The notes under the pieces were generated by a model. That model saw nothing but the letters and a program-made list of their open reading frames with translations. It was not told the DNA's origin and did not search any database. Positions 46,350-61,907 of a stretch of DNA of 64,000 nucleotides are shown one piece after another; the first letter of the stretch is position 1; each line of letters begins with the position of its first letter. The stretch comes from Acidihalobacter ferrooxydans (lineage in GTDB: Bacteria; Pseudomonadota; Gammaproteobacteria; DSM-5130; Acidihalobacteraceae), in NCBI RefSeq assembly GCF_001975725.1, contig NZ_CP019434.1, positions 1,943,486 to 2,007,485 on the forward strand. The letters are read 5' to 3'. Both the position numbers and the translations under genes were made by a program.

Positions 46350-47672
46350 ATGAGTTATCTAACCCGTGAAGCAGCCGTGATCGATCACGAACTCGGCGCA
46401 GAATATGAGCACACCCCAGTGCCGCATGACAAACGCCGTGGTACTGCATCTGTTGCACTGATCTGGGCCGGCTTTCCGATGGGCCTCTCCACCTTTGTCT
46501 CAGGTTCACTGCTGGCGGAACTGGTCGGCGTCAAGGCTGCGCTGGCGGCCACCCTGCTCGGTAACCTGGCACTGCTGCTCTATGTCGGTCTGCTCGGCAG
46601 ACTCGCCGCGCAAACCGGCGAAAGTTTTGCTCTGCAGGCAAAACGCGTGTTTGGCAGCAAGGGCTATCGTCTCGCATCAACCTTTCTCTCGACTATCGTC
46701 ATTGGCTGGTTCGCGGTCAATGCCGGCATCGGCGCCGAACTACTCAAGAGCAACTACGGACTATCCTACGCTTGGGTCGTCATTCTCATGTCCATCGCCT
46801 ACGCCTTCATTGCCTTCCTCGGCGTGCGTGCGCTGCATTGGATAAGCCTTTTTTCCGTCAGCCTTTTTCTTATGGTTGCTGGCGTTACACTGGTCGATAT
46901 TTCTGCACAGGGATCGCTGTCTGCCGCGCTCGACTACGCTGGCGCGCACCCGTTGCATCACATGGCCTTCGGCACCGCCGTCGCCATTGTCATCGCCAAA
47001 TTCCTCGATAGTGGCACGCAAACCGCCGATTTCAACCGATGGGCGCCGAACACACGGGGCTCGTGGCTGGCCACCGCCGCGGCCTTCCCGCTCGGTCTCG
47101 GGTTGCCGATGGCGCTTGGCATACTGGTCATGGGTGCGCTGCAAGGCGGCGGCGCTTTCGCGCACGGCAACGTAGTCGGTTTCCTGCTCGCCAATCATGA
47201 GACTGCCATCAGCGTGCTGGTCTTTACCTTCATTGTGATCAACACCGGCTCCGTGGCTTCGCACTGTGCCTACAACGCCGCCACCGGCTGGTCCGGAGCC
47301 ACCGGGCTACCGATGCGCCTGGTCGCTATCGTTATTGGCACCTTTGCCCTCGGCCTTACGCTCTCGGGCTTCTGGCATCTCTACATTCCCTGGCTGATCT
47401 TCCTCGGCATCCTAGTGCCGCCGCTCGGCACCACGATCCTCGCCGAGGCCGTGATCACGCATCAAAAGGGCGAGTCTCCACTGCCGGCCTGGCGCTGGAG
47501 CGCTTTTGCCGCCTGGGCGGTCGGCGCGCTGGCCGGCTACGCGAACTATCGCTTCATGCCTGCCTTCCCGACTCCGATCGCCGCCTTTCTCGCCACCCTG
47601 CTCTGTTACTTCCTGTTGCGCGGCTTCGCTCCCGCACCCAGACCGCTATCAACAACCATTGGGGAGGAGTGA
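46350..47672 (+). CDS. NCS1-family cytosine/purine permease (CodB-like)
   Basis: 440 residues with about 12 membrane helices, of the nucleobase-cation-symport-1 family (CodB branch). Conserved: IWAGFPMGLSTFVSGSLL in helix 1, AGIGAELL and WISLFSVSLFLMVAGV, and FNRWAPNTRGSWLATAAAF after helix 6. Expected to import a nucleobase or related heterocycle with a cation. Its location after the hydroxylase/ring-opening genes, same strand, suggests it brings in the pathway substrate, though two MITE-like elements and 670 bp separate it from the MocA-like gene. Confidence 0.88.
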   Translation: MSYLTREAAVIDHELGAEYEHTPVPHDKRRGTASVALIWAGFPMGLSTFVSGSLLAELVGVKAALAATLLGNLALLLYVGLLGRLAAQTGESFALQAKRVFGSKGYRLASTFLSTIVIGWFAVNAGIGAELLKSNYGLSYAWVVILMSIAYAFIAFLGVRALHWISLFSVSLFLMVAGVTLVDISAQGSLSAALDYAGAHPLHHMAFGTAVAIVIAKFLDSGTQTADFNRWAPNTRGSWLATAAAFPLGLGLPMALGILVMGALQGGGAFAHGNVVGFLLANHETAISVLVFTFIVINTGSVASHCAYNAATGWSGATGLPMRLVAIVIGTFALGLTLSGFWHLYIPWLIFLGILVPPLGTTILAEAVITHQKGESPLPAWRWSAFAAWAVGALAGYANYRFMPAFPTPIAAFLATLLCYFLLRGFAPAPRPLSTTIGEE

Positions 47673-47708
47673 TGCACAAACGTCAGCGGATGTTCGCGCT
47701 GTACCTAT

Positions 47709-48544
47709 CTAAGCTCTCGCCTCCCGAATCGTTTCGTATGCCAGCTTGATTTGCTGCGTCTTCTCCGTCGCAAGCTGGATCATTTCTTCCGGCAAGCCTT
47801 TCGAGACCAGCTTATCGGGGTGGTTCTGACTCATCAGCTTGCGGTAGGCCCGCTTGACTTCATCGTCGGTGGCCGATTCCGGCAGTTCCAGCACGGCATA
47901 GGCTTGCTTCAGGCGCGACTGCGGCGTTTCGCCCGCCTGGCTCCAGCCGCCGCCGGCATGCCCCCTGTGCTGCTGCCCGCCGCCGAAGCTGCCCTGCATG
48001 CCCATGACTGCGGCCATACGGGCGAGCAATAACTGGAATTTGAGCTGCGAGATGCCCAGGCTTTGACAGATGTGCAGCAGCACGACTTGCTCGGCTCCAT
48101 CGACCATGCCGTCGGCGAGCGCGGCGGTGATCTGAATTTCCAGGAACATCTGAATCAGGCTGCTGCGCCGATGGACGACTTGTTTGAATTGCTCGAGCAC
48201 CGCGTCAAGGTCGAAATCCGGGGACTTGCCGCGGTTGAACAGTTCGATCGCGACGTGCTGCTGTTCGGCATTGAGCTGCATGTGCTGCATGACGTTGCGC
48301 GCCATCGCGATTTCGCGCTCGCTGACTCGCCCGTCGGCCTTGGCGACATGCCCCATCACCGCGAAGGTGGCGGTGAAAAACGCCGCCTGCGTGGTGCTTT
48401 GTTGATCGGACAAGCGTGCCTGGCGGGTGTCGTACTGATCCTTTTTCTTATCGACCTGATGGCCGATCACGCCGCCGATCATCGCGCCGAGTGGCCCGCC
48501 AAGCGCGAACCCGGCGGCTGCGCCGACTCCTTTGCCCCACCAAC

Positions 48545-48548
<4 letters not shown>
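47709..48548 (-). CDS. DjlA-like co-chaperone (TerB + J domain)
   Basis: 279 residues. N-terminal glycine-rich hydrophobic segment (GKGVGAAAGFALGGPLGAMI) likely a membrane anchor; TerB-like domain (about 55-165, with AVMGHVAKADGRVSEREIAM); Gly/Gln/His linker; C-terminal J domain (about 210-279) with the essential HPD in NHPDKLVSKG. This is the order of DjlA, a DnaK co-chaperone at the inner membrane. Starts on ATGA overlap with the aldolase gene and ends the leftward smc operon. Confidence 0.88.
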
Positions 48549-53882
<5,334 letters not shown>

Positions 53883-53884
53883 AG

Positions 53885-56800
53885 TCAACTCACTGCCATG
53901 CGGGCCGCTTCGTCGAGGTCGACCGCAACCATGCGCGACACGCCCGGCTCGCGCATGGTCACGCCGATCAGGTGATCGGCAGCCTCCATGCTCACTTTGT
54001 TGTGCGTGATCATGATGAACTGCACGCGTTCGGCCATGTCGCGCACGAGATTGGCGAAACGCCCGACATTGGCCTCGTCGAGCGGCGCATCCACTTCGTC
54101 AAGCATACAGAATGGCGCCGGATTCAGCTCGAAAATGGCGAATACCAGCGCCACGGCGGTCAGCGCCTTCTCACCGCCGGACATCAGATTGATCGTCGAC
54201 AGTCGCTTGCCGGGCGGGCGCGCGAGCACCGCGACGCCGGTGCTGAGCAGATCGTCGCCGGTCATTTCCAGCCGTGCCTCGCCACCACCGAACAGACGCG
54301 GGAACATGTCCTTGAGCTGGGTATTGACGCGCTCAAAGGTGTCGCGGAAACGGCTACGTGTCTCGCGGTCGATCTTGCCGATCGCCGCCTCCAGCGTGGT
54401 CAACGCATCGGTCAGGTCGGCGTGCTGAGCATCGAGATAGTCCGCGCGCTCGCTCTCGGTCTGATATTCCTCGATCGCAGCGAGATTGATCGCGCCGAGC
54501 CGCTGGAGCCGCTGTTCGAGTTCCTGAACCTGTTTTTCCCAGGCCGGGATCGATGCCTCGGGCGCGCGTTCGGCCTGCAACTGTGCGCGGTCAAAGCCGG
54601 TTTCGGCGAACTGTTCTCGCAGGGTTTCGCCACGCACGCGCACGGATTCCAGAGCCAGCCGGCGTTCGTTCTGCTGTTCACGCAATCCTTCGACCTCACG
54701 CTCGATTTCCAGCCGCGCCCGATCGGCTTCGCGCAGCTCGGTTTCGAGATTCTGCACGGCGGTGCGCGCCGCGGCCAGCTCGGCATCGACCTGACCGCGT
54801 TGTTCGAGCAGGGCAGCGAGCTGTTCGGACAGGTGCTCGGTGGGGGTCAGGTCGGCGTCCAGCTCTCGGCGCAATCCGGTGGCGCGTTGCTCAAGCTGGG
54901 TCAACTGTTCGGCTCCACGTTGGACGGCCTGCTGCGTGGCGGCCAGTTCGGTGCGCAGACCTTCGAGCGTTAATGCGAGGCGGTGGTGTTCGTCGCGCCG
55001 GGTCTGGGTGGCCTGGCGGGCCTGCGCCAGCGCGGACGACAGCGCGTTACGCTGCGCATTCAGCGTCTCGCGTTCAGCCGCGTGATGCTCCATTGTGGAG
55101 ACGGCCTGATTACGCGCGCGGGTCGCGCTCTGCAAGGCCTCGCGGTCGCGCGCATGGCGCTCATCGATTTCGCCCAATTCCTGCTGAATCGCTTCGGCGC
55201 GTTGGCGCAGTTGCTCCAGCCGCGCACGTTGCGAACCGAGCCGGGCTTCGTCCGCGGCCAGCGAACGGTGCGCTTCGTTGACCCGCGTTTGCAGCTTCGT
55301 GCGCTCATCTTCATGTTGACGCAGCGCGACACGCGCCCTCTCCTGCGCCTCGGCCAGCGCGGCGACATCGGCCTCGCGTGCCTGGCGCGCTTGCTGCAAT
55401 CGGGCGATTTCCTCACCGCGGGCAAGTATACCGGCGTGTTCTTCGTCCTCGCCCGGCAAGCGCAACCAGCTTCGGCCGATCCATTCTCCCGCCGGCGTGA
55501 TGAAGGATTCGCCGACGTCAAGCGTGTCGCGACGACCTAATGCATCCTCCAGCGTGTCGGCAAGACGCACGCCGCTCAACAGGTCGGCGACCGGCCAGGC
55601 CGATGTCACCTGCGCGGCCAGTTCGCCGGCTCCCGTCGCATGGTCCGCGCGGCCTATGAACTCACGCGGCGCGGCGGGGTCGGCGGCGGCGCTCATGACC
55701 TCGTCCAGCCGCTCCACGCAGACCGCGCCGAGCTGCGCACCGAGCACGGCTTCGACCGCACGCTCCCAGCCACCACCGACCCGGATGCTTTCGCCCAGAC
55801 GCGGCGCCTGTGCCAGGCCGTGTGCTTCAAGCCAGGCCTTGCGCCCGCCTTCGCGCGTGCCGAGTGCCGACTGTTGCAAGGCCTCCAGCGAAGCCAGCCG
55901 ACCGCTCGTGGTTTGCAGCTCGCGGCGAACCTCGTCGAGCCGCTGATTGCTATCGCGCGCCTGATTGCGGACGTGCTCGATAGCCTGTTGCGCGGCGTCA
56001 AGCTGTGTCTGTTCCTGCTCCAGTCGCGCCCGATCTGCGTCAACGCTTTCGGTCAGGCGCTTGATTTCAGCCTCGACCGCGCTCGTGTCAAGCCCATCGG
56101 CTTCCCTGACCAGCCGTTCGCGTCGCGCGTCCAGCGTGGCAAGCTGGCGTTCGAGATGTTCCATACGCGTGCGCTCGACCTGCGCCCGTTGAGCGGGTTC
56201 GGCGGCGCGCTGGTTGAATGCATCCCACCCGGTCTGCCATTCGCGCATGGCCTGATCGGCCTGTTCCTGCGCCGCCAGCGCAGCGGTTTCGGCCTGCGCG
56301 GCGGTGGCCAGCGCCGGCTCGCGCTCGGTCATTTCGTGCTGCAGGCGCGCGGCTTTGGTTTCGTCCGCATCCAGTGTGCGGCGGGCCACGCCGAGCTGCG
56401 CTTCGGCCTGTTCGAGCGCCTGGGAGCGCTGCGTGCGCAGCATTTCGGCATGTTTGATGGCTTGTTCGGTGCGCGTAATTTCGCCGCCGATCTGGTAATA
56501 GCGACTCTGCACGCCGCTCAGGGCTTCGTTTCGCAGGTTGAGCTGCTCGCGCCCCTTGAGCAGCTCGGTTTCGCGGGCGCGCAGGCCGGCGATGGCCGCT
56601 TCGAGCGCATTTTGCGCGCTCTGAATGCTCTGTTCGCGCCGGGCCGCTTCGGCATCGAGTTCTTCCAGGCGCAACCCGATCAATTCGGCGCGCAGGCGGC
56701 GTTCCTGGCCCTTGAGGTCCTTGTAGCGTTCGGCGGTGTGCGCCTGGCGCTTGAGGTGGGCGAGATGCTTGGCGACTTCCTCGCGCAGATCGTCCAGCCG

Positions 56801-57376
56801 TTCGAGGTTTTCGCGCGTATGACGAATGCGGTTCTCGGTCTCGCGGCGACGTTCCTTGTATTTGGAAATGCCGGCCGCCTCTTCCAGATAGACCCGCAAC
56901 TCCTCGGGCTTGGCCTCGATCAGACGCGTGATCATGCCCTGTTCGATAATCGCGTAGCTGCGCGGGCCGAGGCCGGTGCCGAGGAAGATGTCGGTGATGT
57001 CGCGGCGCCGGCAGCGCGTGCCGTTCAGGAAGTATTGCGACTGACCATCGCGCGCGGCGAGCCGCTTGACGGCGATTTCCGCATACTGCGCGTACTGCCC
57101 CCCCAGCGTGCCGTCGGAATTGTCGAATACCAGTTCGACCGACGCCTGACCGACCGGTTTGCGCGCCGAGGAACCATTGAAAATGACATCCTCCATCGAT
57201 TCGCCGCGCAGATACTTGGCAGACGACTCACCCATCACCCAGCGCACGGCATCGATGGTGTTCGATTTACCACAGCCGTTCGGGCCGACGATGGCGACGC
57301 GCTGGCTGGTAAGCTCAATCGTGGTGGGATCGACGAAGGACTTGAAACCGGCGAGTTTTATCTTGCTCAAACGCAT
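53885..57376 (-). CDS. smc: Chromosome partition protein SMC
   Basis: 1163 residues. N-terminal ATP-binding part with Walker [19 protein letters not shown] (from residue 31) and the Q-loop; long coiled coils with many Gln/Ala/Leu/Glu heptads (about 170-500 and 660-990) flanking a hinge (about 510-640, [16 protein letters not shown]); C-terminal ABC signature [15 protein letters not shown] and Walker [13 protein letters not shown]. Start at [14 protein letters not shown]; upstream in-frame codons are non-conserved. First gene of the smc-zipA-ligA operon; no scpAB nearby. Confidence 0.96.
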   Translation of the reverse strand: MRLSKIKLAGFKSFVDPTTIELTSQRVAIVGPNGCGKSNTIDAVRWVMGESSAKYLRGESMEDVIFNGSSARKPVGQASVELVFDNSDGTLGGQYAQYAEIAVKRLAARDGQSQYFLNGTRCRRRDITDIFLGTGLGPRSYAIIEQGMITRLIEAKPEELRVYLEEAAGISKYKERRRETENRIRHTRENLERLDDLREEVAKHLAHLKRQAHTAERYKDLKGQERRLRAELIGLRLEELDAEAARREQSIQSAQNALEAAIAGLRARETELLKGREQLNLRNEALSGVQSRYYQIGGEITRTEQAIKHAEMLRTQRSQALEQAEAQLGVARRTLDADETKAARLQHEMTEREPALATAAQAETAALAAQEQADQAMREWQTGWDAFNQRAAEPAQRAQVERTRMEHLERQLATLDARRERLVREADGLDTSAVEAEIKRLTESVDADRARLEQEQTQLDAAQQAIEHVRNQARDSNQRLDEVRRELQTTSGRLASLEALQQSALGTREGGRKAWLEAHGLAQAPRLGESIRVGGGWERAVEAVLGAQLGAVCVERLDEVMSAAADPAAPREFIGRADHATGAGELAAQVTSAWPVADLLSGVRLADTLEDALGRRDTLDVGESFITPAGEWIGRSWLRLPGEDEEHAGILARGEEIARLQQARQAREADVAALAEAQERARVALRQHEDERTKLQTRVNEAHRSLAADEARLGSQRARLEQLRQRAEAIQQELGEIDERHARDREALQSATRARNQAVSTMEHHAAERETLNAQRNALSSALAQARQATQTRRDEHHRLALTLEGLRTELAATQQAVQRGAEQLTQLEQRATGLRRELDADLTPTEHLSEQLAALLEQRGQVDAELAAARTAVQNLETELREADRARLEIEREVEGLREQQNERRLALESVRVRGETLREQFAETGFDRAQLQAERAPEASIPAWEKQVQELEQRLQRLGAINLAAIEEYQTESERADYLDAQHADLTDALTTLEAAIGKIDRETRSRFRDTFERVNTQLKDMFPRLFGGGEARLEMTGDDLLSTGVAVLARPPGKRLSTINLMSGGEKALTAVALVFAIFELNPAPFCMLDEVDAPLDEANVGRFANLVRDMAERVQFIMITHNKVSMEAADHLIGVTMREPGVSRMVAVDLDEAARMAVS

Positions 57377-57487
57377 GGGCGATTCGCGTCGATCATCGGA
57401 GTGTCGGGGCGTTATACTGCGCGGCTTCGTCGGCCAGGAGTCTGGAAACCGACTGCTCATCACGCACTATATAAGGATGCTTTACCT

Positions 57488-57877
57488 ATGGCGACCAAGC
57501 CTAGCAAGGAACTCGAAACTTTTCCCAACCCGCAGCCGGCGCGCGATTATACCATCCGTATTCGCATCCCGGAGTTCACCTGTCTGTGCCCCGTTACGGG
57601 CCAGCCCGATTTCGCCACGCTGCACCTCGAATACGTACCCGAAGCGCGTTGCGTTGAACTCAAGGCGTTGAAGCTGTACATCTGGACGTACCGCGATCAG
57701 GGCGCGTTTCACGAGGCCGTGACCAACGAAATCCTACAGCATCTGGTCGACGCGATCAGCCCGCGCTTCATGCGCCTGACGTCCGAATTCAACGTCCGCG
57801 GCGGCATCTACACCACCGTTGTCGCCGAACATCGCGCTGCGGACTGGGTGCCGCCGACGCCGGTGCAATTGCCCTGA
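57488..57877 (+). CDS. queF: NADPH-dependent 7-cyano-7-deazaguanine reductase, type I (preQ1 synthase)
   Basis: 129 residues. Reduces preQ0 to preQ1 in queuosine synthesis. Active-site Cys34 and Asp41 in [15 protein letters not shown], and the FHE of [10 protein letters not shown] are the QueF signature; the short form (single tunnelling-fold domain) is type I. Frame is open for kilobases upstream, but only [14 protein letters not shown] starts the domain, 111 bp from the divergent smc start. The next gene begins four bases after its stop. Confidence 0.95.
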   Translation: MATKPSKELETFPNPQPARDYTIRIRIPEFTCLCPVTGQPDFATLHLEYVPEARCVELKALKLYIWTYRDQGAFHEAVTNEILQHLVDAISPRFMRLTSEFNVRGGIYTTVVAEHRAADWVPPTPVQLP

Positions 57878-57880
57878 GCC

Positions 57881-59209
57881 ATGGCCGGCATCCCGGTCTA
57901 TCTGGGCGTGGATGTCGGCACCAGCGGTGCGCGCGCGCTGGCCATCGACACTGCGGGTACCGTGCGCGGCTCGGCGCACATCGCCCTGCCCGCCCCCACC
58001 TGCACGGATAACGGCGGTCAGCAGCAAGCCCCGGAACTCTGGTGGCGGGCACTGCTCGCGGTGCTCCGGCAGCTTGCCGACGCGCTACCGCCCGCCCTCG
58101 AACCCAAAGCGTTAGCGCTGGACGGCACGTCGGGCACCTTGCTGCTGACCGACCGCAACGGGTATCCACTCCACCCCGCCCTGCTGTACGCCGACCGGCG
58201 CGCCGCCGCACAGGCGCGACGCATCGCCGCCGTCGCCCCCGCGCAGAGCGGCGCGCATGGCGCGACCTCCGCCCTGGCGAAACTGCTGTGGTTACGCGAG
58301 CAGGGTCTGGCACACGCTGCCCATGCACTGCACCAGTCCGACTGGCTGCTCGGCAGGCTCGGCGCGCCCTGGGGCGTATCCGACGAAAACAACGCCTTGA
58401 AACTCGGCTACGATCCCGTCGCGCGTGCCTGGCCGCAATGGCTTGGCGAACTCGATGTGCCGCCGGACATGCTGCCGCAGGTATACGAGCCCGGAACGCC
58501 CGTCGGCCTGCTGAACGGAGAACTTGCGGCACATCTGGGCTTGCCCGACAGCCTGACGCTGGTCGCCGGCACGACGGACAGCGTCGCCGCCTTCATCGCC
58601 ACCGGCGCCCGCACGCCAGGCGACGGCGTGACTTCGCTGGGCAGCACGCTGGCGCTCAAACTGGTGAGCAGCAGGCCGGTATTCGCGCCAGAGATGGGTA
58701 TCTACAGCCATCGTCTTGGCCATCTGTGGCTGGCCGGCGGCGCCTCCAACACGGGCGGCGCCGTGCTACGCGCGCATTTCAGCGACGCGGAAATTGCCCG
58801 CTTCAGCCTCGCCATCGATCCGCACGCGCCTACCGGCCTCGATTACTACCCCTTGTCGCGCCCTGGCGAGCGTTTCCCCGTCGCCGATCCCGATCTGCCG
58901 CCACGCCTGACGCCGCGCCCGGCGGATCGCAAGACCTTTTTCCAGGCCCTCCTCGAAGGCATCGCTGCCGTGGAGAAGCTTGGCTACGCCCGACTGGGCG
59001 AAGCCGGGGCGGACACACTGCAAAGTGTACGCAGCGTTGGCGGTGGCGCGGTCAATACGGCGTGGACGACACTGCGCGCGCACACGCTCGGCGTACCCAT
59101 GTCGCCGGCCACGCACAGCGCAGCGGCCTACGGCGCGGCCGTGCTGGCCCGCCAACGCTCAGACGAAACCGCTCACCAGATACTTGAGCGCGATAATCGC
59201 GAGCAGTAG
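57881..59209 (+). CDS. FGGY-family kinase, D-ribulokinase type
   Basis: 442 residues. N-terminal YLGVDVGTSGARALAID, DGTSGTLLLTDRNG and SALAKLLWL match the short FGGY kinases of cyanobacteria and plants that phosphorylate D-ribulose; the catalytic Asp is in VAGTTDSVAAFIATGA; C-terminal block GLDYYPLSRPGERFPVADPD and RSVGGGAVN is also typical. Different subfamily from the xylulokinase at 22895. It follows queF directly and overlaps the convergent TSUP gene by 51 nt at its 3' end. Confidence 0.82.
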   Translation: MAGIPVYLGVDVGTSGARALAIDTAGTVRGSAHIALPAPTCTDNGGQQQAPELWWRALLAVLRQLADALPPALEPKALALDGTSGTLLLTDRNGYPLHPALLYADRRAAAQARRIAAVAPAQSGAHGATSALAKLLWLREQGLAHAAHALHQSDWLLGRLGAPWGVSDENNALKLGYDPVARAWPQWLGELDVPPDMLPQVYEPGTPVGLLNGELAAHLGLPDSLTLVAGTTDSVAAFIATGARTPGDGVTSLGSTLALKLVSSRPVFAPEMGIYSHRLGHLWLAGGASNTGGAVLRAHFSDAEIARFSLAIDPHAPTGLDYYPLSRPGERFPVADPDLPPRLTPRPADRKTFFQALLEGIAAVEKLGYARLGEAGADTLQSVRSVGGGAVNTAWTTLRAHTLGVPMSPATHSAAAYGAAVLARQRSDETAHQILERDNREQ

Positions 59210-59935
59210 CAGAGTCGCACGTAAAAAGGCCACTTCGCTGATACGCAGATGCAGACGGTTGCCGAACCACAGCCCGACAGCCATGGCTGGCAGCAGCAGG
59301 AAAAATGCGCCTACCTGCGAGAAGGCAAGAAGACCGAAAAACACGTACAAGCCGATGCGGATCACGTTGTCGATCAGCGCGATCCCCTGGAAGGTCGCGC
59401 GAAAAGCGCGCTTTTCCAGCTTGCGCATCTGAAAATAGGCCACCAGCGGTGGCCCGCCACCGCCATACAAGCTGCCGATAACGCCGCCGAAGGTGCCGAG
59501 CGGCAATCCCCAGCCGCGCGCAATGCGCGGCAAACGCTCAGGCTTTACCCAGAGGGCATAGAGCACGTAAAGCGCGAGAAAAAAGCCCAGAAACAAGGTC
59601 AGATGCTGTGCCGGTGTCGAATACAACAACCACGCGCCGAATACCATGCCGACGAGACTGCCCGGCAGCAGCCAGCTTAGCTCGGGCCAGCGTATGTGCT
59701 TGAAATCGTAGCCGCTGAGCAGAATCGAACCGACGATATCGAGCAGCAATACCATCGGCACCACCAGCTTGATCGGAAACATAAACGTCAGCAGGCCGAC
59801 CATGATGAGGCCAGAGCCGAAGCCGATGGTGGCACGCACATAGCCAGCAGCAAACACGATCAGTCCCGCGAGCAGCCAGGTCAGCGGCTGGGACAGCAGC
59901 AACGCGGCATCGAGTTGCGTATGTATCAAATGCAA
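59159..59935 (-). CDS. TSUP (TauE/SafE) family permease
   Basis: 258 residues, about eight membrane helices. Typical of sulfite/organosulfonate or sulfur-compound exporters: GYVRATIGFGSGLIMVGLL in the first half and GGVIGSLYGGGGPPLVAYF in the second, the two internal repeats of the family. The start is a TTG with AAGGA eight bases upstream; no ATG fits. 3' end overlaps the ribulokinase gene by 51 nt. Substrate unknown. Confidence 0.82.
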   Translation of the reverse strand: MHLIHTQLDAALLLSQPLTWLLAGLIVFAAGYVRATIGFGSGLIMVGLLTFMFPIKLVVPMVLLLDIVGSILLSGYDFKHIRWPELSWLLPGSLVGMVFGAWLLYSTPAQHLTLFLGFFLALYVLYALWVKPERLPRIARGWGLPLGTFGGVIGSLYGGGGPPLVAYFQMRKLEKRAFRATFQGIALIDNVIRIGLYVFFGLLAFSQVGAFFLLLPAMAVGLWFGNRLHLRISEVAFLRATLLLLAIIALKYLVSGFV

Positions 59936-60207
59936 AACAAATCCTTCCGGCCACTGGCCGCATAGTGAGATGGGAATGGGTCATGCACGCAGCCAGAAAG
60001 ATTCGGCGCAATGACCAAAGAATGAGGCGACCGGAGCCCTATCGGTGCGTAGCGACCGACCGAGCGGTCTGAACCAGTTTACCGCCAGATGGCGACAAGA
60101 TGAAATAGGCTGGCATCTCTGCCGATGCCTGCGCTGATGTACGCTTAGGCGTACGTGCCGCTACGCTTCGCCAAGTCCACTCTATTCCAGAGTTGAGGCA
60201 AGCACTC
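59936..60207. other. Intergenic region without a recognisable gene
   Basis: 272 bp between the TSUP gene and the family 2 repeat; no frame with a ribosome site, no hairpin with T-tract that I trust. Confidence 0.4.
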
Positions 60208-60343
60208 ACAAGGCTATTGTTGGCTCTCAGGCGAGTGCGCGCGAAGAATTGTCGGGCGAACAGCATCGTTTACAGCGCGTATATGCGCACAAGAGCCCGA
60301 TTATGACGCCCTGGCGTGCCGCATGCGGAGACAATAACAGCTT
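60208..60343 (+). repeat. MITE-like element, family 2, copy next to folE
   Basis: 136 bp with decayed ends (AAGGCTATTGTTGG and ACAATAACAGCTT are inverted) and the shared interior GAATTGTCGGGCGAACA, TTTACAGCGCGTATATG and GGCGTGCCGCATGCGG. It ends two bases before the stop codon of the leftward folE gene, so folE transcription runs into it. Confidence 0.75.
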
Positions 60344-60345
60344 CG

Positions 60346-60903
60346 CTAAGGGCGAATCAGACGCAGAAACTCAGCGCGGGTATCCGTATTGCTGCGGAAA
60401 TGGCCGAGCATCACGGAGGTTGTCATGCTCGAGTTCTGCTTTTCCACGCCGCGCATCATCATGCACAGGTGACGGGCCTGGACGACGACACCAACGCCAT
60501 GCGCGTCGGTCACGGTTTGCACAGCATCGGCGATCTGCCGGGTCAGTCCCTCCTGAATTTGCAGGCGGCGCGCATACATGTCGACGATGCGGGCGATTTT
60601 GGACAGCCCCAGCACTTTGCCGTTAGGTAAATAGGCCACATGCGCTTTACCGATGAACGGCAGCATGTGATGTTCGCACATCGAATACAGTTCGATGTCG
60701 CGTACCAGCACCATCTCGTCCATATCGGACTCGAACAGTGCGCCATTGACGACCTCGTCGAGCGTCTGCTGGTACCCTCGGGTCAGAAACTGAAACGCCT
60801 TGGCCGCACGTTGCGGCGTATCGAGCAGGCCGTCACGTTCAAGCGGCTCGCCCGTGCTGCGAATGATTTCGCGATAATGAGTTTCCAGTTGTTCCAGTTC
60901 CAT
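60346..60903 (-). CDS. folE: GTP cyclohydrolase I
   Basis: 185 residues. Converts GTP to 7,8-dihydroneopterin triphosphate for folate (and queuosine, linking it to queF). Zinc ligands: Cys and His in [13 protein letters not shown] and the Cys in [12 protein letters not shown]. The purine-binding and catalytic His in this region are intact. C-terminus ([16 protein letters not shown]) is normal. Stands alone, 180 bp of AT-rich DNA upstream. Confidence 0.96.
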   Translation of the reverse strand: MELEQLETHYREIIRSTGEPLERDGLLDTPQRAAKAFQFLTRGYQQTLDEVVNGALFESDMDEMVLVRDIELYSMCEHHMLPFIGKAHVAYLPNGKVLGLSKIARIVDMYARRLQIQEGLTRQIADAVQTVTDAHGVGVVVQARHLCMMMRGVEKQNSSMTTSVMLGHFRSNTDTRAEFLRLIRP

Positions 60904-61085
60904 TGGATATATCTCCTACGCCGGTCGGCTCGCCGCGTATAATTGTACAGATATTATACAAGCCGAAGGTACATCTGCGACAGCATGAGCTGCGCGTTGT
61001 TCTGAGATATGTTTTTCTTTATAAACAATTAAATATAATATATTTATTTCAAATTACATGAAATTTACGATTGCGCGCCTGCCAC

Positions 61086-61907
61086 TCAATAACGCAAACA
61101 GCGCCCGTCAGGATGATAAACCGGGCTGTGGTCGAGGTAGTTTTCGAGATGCACGGTGATCTGATCGGCATCAATCATCACCACGCCGTAGGCGGGTGGT
61201 TCGTGAGTGAAGCAGTCATCGGAGGCGACGAAATCCAGCATTGACTGGTGCGCGGTGGCCGGCAGCGTGGAATACGGGATGCCGCGCCAGCTTCCGAAGA
61301 TCGGGCGGTGGATGTGACCGAAAAACAGATGGCGTATGTTCTTGCGACCCGTAACGACTTCCGCAAAGGCTTGCGCATCGGGCGCCAGCAGGTTGATGTC
61401 GTCAAAAGCCCTGACGCCGACACCGAACGGCGGATGATGCATGCACAGGAAAACCGGTTCCTGCCCGGCTTCATCCAGACGATCATGCAGCCAGCGCGCC
61501 CGCCCACTGTCGAAGTAACCGGCTGGTGGATTGCTCGCGTGTGCCGTCGGTTTGACTGTGTCCAGCAGAATCAGGCGTCCTGCGGAGGTGGCATGCACCC
61601 ACTGTACGAAGCCGCCCGCATCGCGCGGAACCTCGTCGAACGCACAACAGAAACGTTCACGGTCATCGTGGTTGCCGATCAACGTCAGCACGGGCATCGG
61701 CAGCGGTGCCAGCAGTTCGCGTAAAAGCTCGTAGGCCTGCGGATCACCGCGATGCGCAAGGTCGCCCGTGATGATGCAAGCCTCGGCATCGGTGTGCCGT
61801 GCCTGAATATGAGCGATGGCTGCGGCCAGACGCTGCGCGGGATCGAGTCCGTACAACGCGCGCCCTGGCGGGACGAGATGCGGGTCGGTCAGATGGATCA
61901 GTTTCAT
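61086..61907 (-). CDS. GpdQ-like metallophosphoesterase
   Basis: 273 residues, the class III cyclic-nucleotide/glycerophosphodiesterase fold. Metal motifs in order: LTDPHLV (Asp, His), ITGDLAHRGDP (Asp), LIGNHDDRERF (Asn, His), MHHPPFGVG (His) and FGHIHRPIF (two His). Resembles GpdQ and CpdA; substrate (glycerophosphodiester, cAMP or another diester) is open. It is the last gene of an ABC importer operon, overlapping the ATPase gene by ATGA, so it probably processes an imported phosphodiester or phosphonate. Confidence 0.85.
   Translation of the reverse strand: MKLIHLTDPHLVPPGRALYGLDPAQRLAAAIAHIQARHTDAEACIITGDLAHRGDPQAYELLRELLAPLPMPVLTLIGNHDDRERFCCAFDEVPRDAGGFVQWVHATSAGRLILLDTVKPTAHASNPPAGYFDSGRARWLHDRLDEAGQEPVFLCMHHPPFGVGVRAFDDINLLAPDAQAFAEVVTGRKNIRHLFFGHIHRPIFGSWRGIPYSTLPATAHQSMLDFVASDDCFTHEPPAYGVVMIDADQITVHLENYLDHSPVYHPDGRCLRY

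Noticed and set aside
55640-57487. Long plus-strand frame upstream of queF, in frame with it
   Set aside because: It is antisense to smc; QueF similarity starts only at 57488.
57377-57487. preQ1 riboswitch upstream of queF
   Set aside because: No C-rich hairpin followed by an A-rich tail could be made out in the 111-bp spacer.
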